Shown here: positions 56,301-64,000 of the stretch, piece by piece
Numbering within the stretch: position 1 is the stretch's first letter
Layout of the letters: each line of letters begins with the position of its first letter
Source of the DNA: Ilex aquifolium
Lineage: Eukaryota > Streptophyta > Magnoliopsida > Aquifoliales > Aquifoliaceae
DNA: 64,000 nucleotides
Assembly: GCA_951799425.1 (NCBI GenBank)
Contig: OX637396.1
Coordinates: forward strand, 35,580,701-35,644,700
Reading direction: 5' to 3'
Made by a program: the position numbers and the translations under genes
The notes under the pieces: model-generated
What the model was told of the DNA's origin: nothing
The model's input: the letters and a program-made list of their open reading frames with translations, nothing else
The model's database searches: none

Positions 56301-56526
56301 CAAATCAAACAAAAAATCATGTGAATTGGTCTCTATCTTAAAAACCACAGGAATAATTTCAAACAGATAAAACATCACGCAGTTGAGTAAATACACAGCG
56401 GACATTTATAAGAAATAAGTCAGATTTTTGTAGAAAACGCTAAAAATAAGTCTTCTTACCAAGTCATTGTAGTTGGCCTTTCTCTCCTCCTCCTCACCTC
56501 CATCTCAGACATGATACTTCTCATAC
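53356..56526 (-). pseudogene. SMT1 (cycloartenol C-24 methyltransferase) pseudogene B, most exons present
   Basis: Exon-like blocks in minus order: 56460-56526 YEKYHV, stop, then EEEERKANYNDL, with its acceptor AG changed to AA; 55619-55705 ESLRESI, a frameshift, then HFLALQLSLKS and a stop; 55288-55340 a diverged STSV block; 55138-55226 DFMKMSFPENSFDAVNAIEA then TYHAL; 54954-55051 CCYEEKYRLSKFVHCFAAYF then NNQKHQK, with an internal gap; 54786-54861 EAEIKIGDGLPD then a frameshift; 54500-54685 a poorly conserved block; 53356-53429 the last exon KEIFKPM, stop, IFSALKPQ. The first exon, the GWGESFHF exon and most of the SAM-binding exon are missing. The order and introns match a plant SMT1 gene, so it is an unprocessed duplicate. 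It is dead beyond doubt, and its products would lack S-adenosylmethionine binding. Confidence 0.87.
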
Positions 56527-57883
56527 TTGAATCGCCAAACCTAAACTTATAGAAAAAATTGAAATACACCAATAAAACATCACGCAACAGCCAGCTTACA
56601 TAGCTACTTTTGTGTAAACAACACAAGAATACTGATGATTTATTTATAGAAAATAATGAAAAATTACAATAAGAACATAATTTCCTATTTTTCAGAACAT
56701 TGTCATATCCCAAACAAAACTTCATTCCCTTTTTTATGCTTGGGGAAATGTTCCCACAAAAATCCGTCGCAGATATCGACTATGCAAATGCTTTGAGAGA
56801 ATACTGTATGCCCTTAAATCTTAATTGTGAATATGATGATGCCACAAAACATATTCAGTTCCACTCTCAATGTAATTAACATCCAAGAGACTTTACTTTC
56901 CGAGAAAAAAAAACATCCAAGAGTGCTACACCTTACTGTTCCATTTTTCGTTGAACCATATTTACTCTGTTAATGAGCTCAGAAGAGCAACACTATCAAA
57001 CCATAGATACATTATTAATGGAAAAGATATGAACAACCTCATGTTGAAGCGCTCCTTAAACAGTCCTCACGACATTCTGCACACACCAACACAAATAAGA
57101 CAATTGAACGACATGCTGAGTGGCAGGGGAACGCATGTCAAAACGAACATTAGGTGTATTTTTGACAAAGAATGTCCACACGCTGTTGGATTTTGGGACA
57201 ATGTGAAAAATATTACTATAACTTCAGTCATTGTTCATCCAGAATTTAACCACTATATGGGTTTGGGCCTGTTAAACAACCATCTACTCAATGCCATTGT
57301 TCAGTCATTGTTTGCTCGCAGTCCTCTCAGCACATTGAGAAGTGGACTTACTGTTAGCACACTGAGTTGAGTGTTCAATTGGTTTTTTTTTTTTTGAATA
57401 GCGTTGTCAATTGGCTTCAAGACCACAAAATCGTTCAAAGGTTTTACGTTAGGAGGAATTGTTGGTTGATATGTAAAGGTAGAGAAAGGTCTCTGCTTTG
57501 GAGGTTTTGAATAACAAAAATGGCAAACAGAAGCCTGCAGAGATAGAGCAGATGAAAAAAAAAAAAGAAAAAAAAATGGCAAAATAGGATCTGGAGGAAA
57601 AAAAAAAAAGAATAGAGAAAAGGGAGCTATTGGAAAATATAGCTGAGGAGATAAATTGGAAAAATTGATAGCAGAGACGTAAATTGGAAATTCTTGGCCA
57701 TAGTTTTGGTGTGCTAGCTGCACTTTAATACCTCAAAAATAGAGAATATAGTCATAAATAAATAAAAAAGAATAGACGTGTGTCATAAAATCATGAATGG
57801 AAGGAAGCTGAACCTGAGATAAGCAAGTAGGGATGGACTCTGAACTCATCCTTATCCTCCCTCAGAAGTAGTCCAACTTAATT
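56527..57883. other. Flank between SMT1 pseudogene B and the NLR fragment
   Basis: Resembles 21653-22893 (atgatgatgccacaaaacat near 56840, ttttgggacaatgtgaaaa near 57190, gccatagttttggtgtgcta near 57697), with an extra piece of about 370 bp around 57290-57640 that includes A-runs. An open plus-strand frame at 56951-57370 crosses this flank but looks accidental. Confidence 0.5.
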
Positions 57884-58336
57884 TCAACTCCATTGAGATA
57901 TACTTACACAAGGGATGTCAGCGATATTGGGCCAATCTGCTCCTTTATCCTTCAAATACCGTTGTTCAAGAAGTGGACAGTTAGTGATGGTTAGACTTGA
58001 GAGTGTGGCGAGTGTCCTTTCGTCAAGCAAGGAACGAAGATTAGGGCAATTTTTGATATACAGGGAATCAAGAGAGGTAAGGTTGTGGATACCCTTAGAG
58101 AGAGAACTGACGTTAGGCATGCCTATGATGGAAAGTGATGTTAGAGTAGAAGGAAGCCAACACTCATCCGGCAAGGAATGTAGCTCTGGGTATACATCAT
58201 GCATGCGAAACTCTCGAAGAGAAGAGAGTGTGGAGGCCCCACTCTGATAGAGGCTTCAATTTTTTGCAATTTCTGATATCAATTTGTGTAAGGTTGGGGG
58301 GGGGGGGGAATTTTCTTGAGGAAAGGACTCAAGATT
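57884..58336 (-). pseudogene. NLR 3' fragment B (last LRRs), truncated and frameshifted
   Basis: The C-terminal LRR reading is clear: YPELHSLPDECWLPSTLTSL, KGIHNLTSLDSLYIKNCPNL, LEQRYLKDKGADWPNIADIP and the stop at 57884-57886. Near 58231 two bases are missing (gagagtgtggagg here, gagagtctgtggagg in copies 2 and 3), shifting the frame. A G-run replaces part of the next repeat (58297-58311), and homology stops at about 58336 in unrelated sequence. All of the CC and NB-ARC domains are gone. It is a deletion remnant of one array member. Confidence 0.9.
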
Positions 58337-59771
58337 AGCAAATTCTCTTTAACTCATGTTTCTCTCTTCCAAATTATTGAATTTTCTAAGGAATCAAACA
58401 CCCCCAAATCCTTTCCAAGTCTCTTGGCGTTACTAGCCTCAGGCCCCAGGCTTCGATATTCTGATTTTCACATTGAAAGTTGTTCTTTACAATGGTTGCA
58501 AGTGTTTTTTCCCCTCTCTTCTAATGGTCTTGGTGTTGTTTACTGATATTTATTCATCTCTCACAGAAACAAGAGATTAATACACATGCAACTTTTTCCC
58601 TCCTTTTTCTTCATATCTTCTCTGCATAATGTAGAGTTAGGTAATGAGTCCGAGACATCTGTTTTTTCTTTTTCTTTTTTTTTTGTCATTGAATCTTTAT
58701 GCTAGTAGAACGGGGTTTTAAACCTTCCCAAATCCAGATGCAAACGAACTTTACATTAATCCATCAAACTATCAGATTGGTCAGATTAGGATTATATCTG
58801 AATAGATCGGATTGAGTTATCTCTCGCCAATCCAAACCTGGTTGACATGCCTACTCAAGCACGGTTGTGAAAGCCACTAGAGAACGACTCAAAAAAGCAA
58901 GGCATATCAGGAGACAAAGAAATTCATATCCTCATTTTGCCTAAATAAATTTTTTCCCAAGAAAGTCGAAAATAGTTGCCAATTCAATATAAAAACCAAC
59001 AAATAACAGGTTTGAAGATCATTAAAAAACTGCAAAATAACTCAGCAGCTACACAATGCACAGTAAAATTACAATCGTCGAACCAGCAAATGGACAGAAT
59101 CCATCATAGCTTCTCAAAATGACAATCAACTAAACTTGCAATTATTCATTTTGTAAAACATCAAGATGGCAGTTACTTGCCCTCACAACATTACAAAGAA
59201 CATGAGAAATATTCACCGCAAAAAAACAATGACAAGCAGATATGTAACAGGCAATAGTCTACCCTCTCTAGCCATTTTGGTTTTCAGCTGAACTCTTCAA
59301 TTGTTGGCAAATAAGAAAGTTGCAATTTAAAACCGCCCCCTTGACAATCTGCAAACACCAACATAAATGAGAAAGTCAAGCGACATAATGAGCAGCAAGG
59401 GAACACACGTGTTAACACGAATAGCTGGTTTATTTTGGACAGAAAATGTCCCTATACCGGTGGATTTTGGGATGATATGAAAACAATTAGCATAACCTTA
59501 GTTATTGGTCATCCAAAATTTAACAGCTATATGGGTTTTGGCAATGTGAAACTAATCAATATAACAGAGGAGATGATGTGGGAAAATTGATGGGAGAGAA
59601 AGGACAGTGAAATCTGGGCCATAGAAAACTGAATATAGAGTCAAGAAGAGACTAGTGTCATGACTGGAACCTTAGATAAGCAATTGGGTATAGACTCTGA
59701 CCTCATCCTCATCCTTAGCAGAAGGCCAACTTAACCTGAACTTTGTTACTGGATCAAAGGACCATCAATAG
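58337..59771. other. Spacer between NLR fragments
   Basis: 58337-59330 has no recognised content. 59340-59771 is the 3' flank of NLR fragment D, matching the flanks after copies 2, B and 3 (tttgcag followed by attgt near 59350, ttttgggatgatatgaaaa near 59468, gccatag near 59620). Confidence 0.5.
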
Positions 59772-59910
59772 CTATAAACACGGGATTTCAGTGATCTTGG
59801 ACCAATCTGCTCCTTTATCTTTCAGACACTGCTGTTCAAGAAGTGGACAGCTCTAGATAGTCAGACTTGAGAGTGTGGCAAGTGTCCTTTCGTTCGGCAA
59901 GGAATGAAGA
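59772..59910 (-). pseudogene. NLR 3' fragment D, about 45 codons
   Basis: Reads HSLPNERTLATLSSLTI, a stop, then CPLLEQQCLKDKGADW and KITEIPCL before TAG at 59772-59774. This is the extreme C-terminus of the NLR family with one internal stop. It is joined directly to the last exon of SMT1 pseudogene C at 59910/59911, so the rest of this NLR was removed by a deletion that fused two array members. Confidence 0.85.
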
Positions 59911-61652
59911 TTATTGAGCCTTTTGAACCAAGAAGAAATACATTGATGTGAAGCTTTGTTTCCTGCAAACCCCAATTAATAAGATAATATTAGTCCCAAA
60001 TCCAAAGAAAAACCTCTACACTGAGCAACTAAAGAAATAAAAAACAAAACACTAACAGTTATGATATCACCCCAAACAAAAAAAATGAAGTTTGGAAAAA
60101 ATTCAAGTTAAGATTGAGCATCTAAAATAAACAAACCACGTGTATAACAGTTATGATAACACCCCAAACAAAAAAAATGAAGTTTGGAAAAAATTCAAGT
60201 TAAGATTGAGCATCTAAAACAAACACACCACGTGTAAAGCATGGCAAGTTGCCTCAATTGCATATACCGTGTCAAAGCTATTGTCGGGGAAATGGCATTT
60301 CATGACATCGGCCTGCATTATAACTGATCAATAATCAAAACACTGGACAGAAAAAAATTTCAGAACAGATCATAAAGTTGAGATAGACAACTAATTACCT
60401 CCACAAAGTTGCTGGTCTAGTCCACTCTTAAAACGCCGATAAGCACAAGTGGAATAAAATGAGCACTTAAACTGTAATGCTTGCAAATGAGCATAGTTAC
60501 AATGTAGCATAGACATAGAATCTAGGAATTGAAACAATTGGAATTAAATATAATCCACCTATTTTATTTATGAGTTCTAGGTCGAAGCAAACTGTAAGTC
60601 CAACATAGTTGGCCTTGTGGAACAAGAATTTGAAGTCGATACTGCAAAATCTCTGGGACAGAATCCTCAGTGTAGATTAAAACCTTAGGACTACATGCAG
60701 CAAAAGCTATCACAGGCATATCTCATATTTTGTACCTTCCCCTGTGCTATTTGATATTCATTGTTTTTTAGGCCTGTGACCGATGTATAGCTGCAAGTTA
60801 CCAATACACAAATCAGTCTCTTTGCCAACTGTGGAAAATACTAGAACAAATGAACTAATGGAGCTTCTCAAAACCTTTCCAAATAGACCTGAAAATACAA
60901 GAAAAGCTAAAGGCGCCAAATACAGTACTCTGATCACACCAGAGATAAAGTTTACCAATTATTAGTCACAGAGCAGTTAAAAGATTACAGCACAAGACCC
61001 ACTGCCAATACTTCTAACCACGCAACACTTGTTATTTACGTATCATTGCTATTATAAACTAAACTGAGTTAGATGCAAACTACCGATGAAATGCACCAGT
61101 TGTTTGTAATAAATAACATTCGATTGTGTTACACTATCATCATATGATAGGAACTTCAAAAAACTAGGAAAGAATTTTGTATACCATAATAATTGGAAAG
61201 TACTACTCACCATTAAAACACACGAAATCCAAGTAGGACAATGCCACAGACATAAGATTGTGGCACATCTTGCACACTACATCTATGCACCAAAATAACC
61301 AAGAATGTATTCCATAAGATTCTAGGCTAAGCAACAACTAACCCGAAAATCCGAAACAAAGAGCCAACAACATTATCCAAGCCAAATACATAGTGAAAGT
61401 ATGAATCATCATTTTCCTGAATCGAGTAATTTCCTTCAATGGTCCACAAATTCCACATCCTACATCCAACACCTACAATGATAGAATGATTAAACAACAA
61501 CTCGTGAGGTAAAATTGAGTCATTTCTTTGACAATGTCTAAATTACATTCAATAGAAGGATTACAACCTTCTGTCCTGGTTTTAGGCGTAGTTGTAAAAC
61601 AAGGAAGTTCTCATGACGCTTGATGCTCTCTTGAAGAGACTCTCCTTTCCAT
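59911..61652 (-). pseudogene. SMT1 pseudogene C, partial
   Basis: Exon-like blocks in minus order: 61565-61652 WKGESLQESIKRHENFLVLQ then LRLKPGQKV (intact, good acceptor and donor); 61417-61472 VLDVGCGICGPLKEITRFS, where a conserved glycine of the SAM-binding motif is cysteine and the donor GT reads GA; 60736-60790 TSVTGLKNNEYQIAQGK; 60232-60313 ADVMKCHFPDNSFDTVYAIE then ATCHAL; and 59911-59962 the last exon FTSMYFFLVQKAQ and stop. Exons before WKGESL and those between the CHAL and last blocks (GCYKEIY, EIEIGDG, VIWEKDLA regions) are missing. It is the least mutated copy at amino-acid level, but clearly incomplete. Introns are retained. Confidence 0.85.
60054..60236. repeat. Tandem duplication, 92 bp x 2
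   Basis: aacagttatgat-caccccaa through accacgtgta, period 92 with about four differences, inside the SMT1 C pseudogene next to the CHAL exon donor. The absence of this duplication in copy B shows it is local. Confidence 0.9.
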
Positions 61653-62326
61653 CTGCAGGTACAAAATGTAATGCTCTAGATTAGTAACTTATTTAGTAAG
61701 CAGTTGCGTATCACCTAACAACATATGTCTGCATATTACCTGACATAAATAGCTTGAATCTAAAATTAATGTAGAAGATGAATGCAAGAATAACTTTAAA
61801 GACAACAATAATAACCTTGGCACAAAAGAGAACTTTTTGGAATTGCTACCTTTCTTTGCAATGGTGAGGCGTGATATATCCACTCATCATAAGTTCCAGA
61901 TTAATCCACAAAATCGTATACAAGTAAAACAACAAATTTAAATGACTCGAGCATTTAAAACTTTTGGCTTAAGCTCACAACATAGTTAAGCTTAAGAGAA
62001 GACAGAGATTTAAACATCTTTTTAGAGAAACGTGCTCCTTACCAGGACTCCAGTCACTGCTCATCCAAAATTAACGTCTATATGTGGAAAAGTTGATAAT
62101 AGAGACCGTAAATAAAATTATGGTCCATATAAATTGTAGTGTAATTTTTATCTTTTTCACGTTATACACTTTAATGAATCCCTAAAAAAATAGAGAACAG
62201 AGTCAAATAAATAAAAAAGAAGAGACATGTGTCATAAAATCATGAATGGAAGGCACCTGAACCTGAGATAAGCAAGTGGGGATGGACTCTGAACTCATCC
62301 TTATCCTCCCTCATAAGTAGTTCAAC
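61653..62326. other. Flank between SMT1 pseudogene C and NLR copy 3
   Basis: 62030-62326 matches the 3' flanks of the other NLRs (gttgataatagagacc, tctttttcacgttatacact, catgtgtcataaaatcatga). 61660-61990 resembles intron sequence of the other SMT1 copies (55740-56050). The YEKYH exon expected in this interval is absent. Confidence 0.55.
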
Positions 62327-64000
62327 TTAATTTGAACTCTGTTGAGATATATAAACATAGGGGATGTCAGCGATCTTGTGCCAATCTGCTCCTTTATCCT
62401 TCAAACACCGTTGTTCAAGAAGTGGACAGTTAATGATGGTCAGACGTGGGAGTGGGGCGATTATCCTTTCGTCAGGCAAGGAACGAAGATTAGGGCAATT
62501 GACGATATACAGGGACTCAAGAGAGGTGAGGTTGTGGATACCCTTAGAGAGAGAAGTGAGGTTAGGCATGCCTCCGATGGAAAGCCATGTTAGAGTAGAA
62601 GGAAGCCAACACTCATCCGGCAAGGAATGTAGCTCTGGGTATACATCATGCATGTTAAAGTATCGAAGAGAAGAGAGTCTGTGGAGGCCCCACTCTGATA
62701 GAGGCTTGAGTCTTTTGCATTTTATGATAGAAATATCTGTAAGGTTGGGGGGCAAATTCTCTTGAGGAAAGGACTCAAGATTATCACAATTATACATCGA
62801 CAAATATTTAAGGGATGTGAGGCTTTGAAACTTGCTTGCAAAATAAATGTCATTCGGAATACCATGGATGGTAAGACTTGTGAGGTTGGGAGTAAACAAA
62901 CTACTTCCAGTTGGGAACGGCTGTCCCTTCTTATAAGACAATTCACACGAAAAAGGTGGCTCCTCCATAGATACATATAAGTACTCCAAATTTGGCCAAT
63001 CACTGATCCTAAAACATCCTGGTTCCTCCATCTTCAGTCTAATCGGCTCTAAAATTGACTCTAATTCCTTGCAATTACGAATCCCAAGTGACTTAAGGGT
63101 GGAGGAAAGTGTATCCATTGGCAAGGATCTCAGAGACGAGCAGTCCTCGAGCCACAACTCCTCAAGACAAGAGTTACAATTAGGAAGAGACTCTAGTGAA
63201 CTGCAGTCTTCTAACAGAAGATTTGTAAGCATGGGCGGGAGATTGGCCTCTGGAAAGGATACGAGCTTTGGGCACTTCATGAAATTCAATACTTTGAGAG
63301 AAGTATGGCTTTCCAGGCCATTTGGCAACCTCTCCAGAGAATCACAGCCATATACTTGCAAAGATTCAAGATTACGAGGTAGCATTTGATCTTCTTCAGC
63401 CAAACACACAAGTTCGGAACATCCCCCGACACTTAAGTGTTGCAAATGGGAAAGGTGTTGTGGTGTATTCCCCTTCTGCCACAGAGTCACTAGTGCAGCA
63501 CAGTTCTGGACTTCAAAATTTTCAAGTGACACCAAGAAATGAGTGAATTCTTCCCGCAAATGGGTCAGTCCCGAAATATCCTTAATATACAATTCCCTTA
63601 GAGAGGTCAATTCAGAGAGACCTTTTAGAACCACCTCGCTACAACCTTCTGTCTTTAATTTGCAAAGAGAAGGAAGCCTTAGGACTGAGACACTTACCAA
63701 TTTAGGACACTTGGACATGGTAAGCTGACGAAGGCAAGGGAAATGTCCTACAAATTCAGCACCAATACAACTACACCACCCTTCCCATTCCGGCATATCC
63801 TCAAAGCTTAGAGTCTCGAGTGACGGGAATCGAGTCTCCAATGAGCCACCATCCCCGTAGAACTCAGCACCCACGTTCTTTACTGCATTCATGCCTTGAA
63901 TATGTAGTTCTTTCAGCAGAGATAGCTGACCAAGTGGTGGCAAAGACGCACATTTTGTACATCCTCTTAGACTAATCTGCGTTGTTTTTGAGAACGACAG
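62327..64000 (-). CDS. CC-NBS-LRR resistance protein, copy 3, 3' LRR part, cut by window edge
   Basis: The frame is open from base 64000 to the stop at 62327-62329, about 557 codons, all LRR. It aligns end to end with copy 2 residues from about 800 onward (FSKTTQISLRGCTKCASLPP at the edge; PSLETLSFEDMPEWEGWCS; CPKLVSFPEANLPPML; LESLPNC; SLPDECWLPSTLTWL; LEQRCLKDKGADWHKIADIP). Differences cluster in variable LRR positions; for example the block after SDWPNLEYL differs strongly from copy 2 before the shared ELSYKKGQPFPTG. It ends YVYISQQSSN where copy 2 ends VKIQSSIF. No stops or shifts were seen, so it may be a functional paralogue, but the CC and NB-ARC domains lie outside the window. Confidence 0.92.
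   Translation of the reverse strand: MSFSKTTQISLRGCTKCASLPPLGQLSLLKELHIQGMNAVKNVGAEFYGDGGSLETRFPSLETLSFEDMPEWEGWCSCIGAEFVGHFPCLRQLTMSKCPKLVSVSVLRLPSLCKLKTEGCSEVVLKGLSELTSLRELYIKDISGLTHLREEFTHFLVSLENFEVQNCAALVTLWQKGNTPQHLSHLQHLSVGGCSELVCLAEEDQMLPRNLESLQVYGCDSLERLPNGLESHTSLKVLNFMKCPKLVSFPEANLPPMLTNLLLEDCSSLESLPNCNSCLEELWLEDCSSLRSLPMDTLSSTLKSLGIRNCKELESILEPIRLKMEEPGCFRISDWPNLEYLYVSMEEPPFSCELSYKKGQPFPTGSSLFTPNLTSLTIHGIPNDIYFASKFQSLTSLKYLSMYNCDNLESFPQENLPPNLTDISIIKCKRLKPLSEWGLHRLSSLRYFNMHDVYPELHSLPDECWLPSTLTWLSIGGMPNLTSLSKGIHNLTSLESLYIVNCPNLRSLPDERIIAPLPRLTIINCPLLEQRCLKDKGADWHKIADIPYVYISQQSSN

Noticed and set aside
56951..57370. 139-codon plus-strand frame
   Set aside because: It crosses duplicated NLR flank sequence. 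The homologous stretch near 22450-22620 does not keep the frame.

Overview
The window looks like nuclear DNA of a flowering plant, probably a eudicot. It has AT-rich spacers, a coiled-coil NLR (CC-NBS-LRR) disease-resistance gene family of the RPP13-like type, intron-containing pieces of a plant sterol methyltransferase gene, a Tnt1-like Ty1/copia retrotransposon primed by initiator tRNA-Met, and remains of LINEs, SINEs, MITEs and a possible Helitron. The species cannot be fixed from the sequence. No bacterial, organellar or CRISPR content was seen.

Layout from left to right. 1-1984: 5' part of NLR copy 1 (minus strand, cut by the window edge). 1985-3822: spacer. 3823-14955: left copy of a long duplicated segment that opens with a foldback MITE, carries a relic RNase H domain near its start and ends with a decayed LINE reverse-transcriptase C-terminus. 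14956-19643: spacer with Helitron-like ends, a captured PPR fragment and a SINE. 19838-21652: two partial SMT1 pseudogenes. 22894-26958: intact NLR copy 2 (1354 aa). 27770-29045: second, short copy of the start of the duplicated segment. 29046-37593: repeat-rich spacer. 37594-53335: right copy of the duplicated segment, split by a young 5.26-kb Tnt1-like element at 44804-50061. 53356-56526: the most complete SMT1 pseudogene. 57884-58336 and 59772-59910: two NLR 3' fragments. 59911-61652: third SMT1 locus. 62327-64000: 3' part of NLR copy 3 (cut by the window edge).

The main observation is that NLR and SMT1-like (cycloartenol C-24 methyltransferase) sequences alternate on the same strand in the order NLR then SMT1. 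They appear to have been amplified together as one tandem unit with the LINE/MITE-bearing spacer. Every SMT1 copy is broken by stops, frameshifts, lost splice sites or missing exons. One NLR stays open over its full length, and the two edge copies are open as far as they can be read. The methyltransferase copies therefore look like passengers in an evolving resistance-gene cluster. Differences between the long duplicate segments (the Tnt1-like insertion, a foldback element with its empty site, a MITE-like insertion, small tandem duplications) give a relative history of events after the duplication. Functional calls rest on motif recognition by eye; no database search was run.
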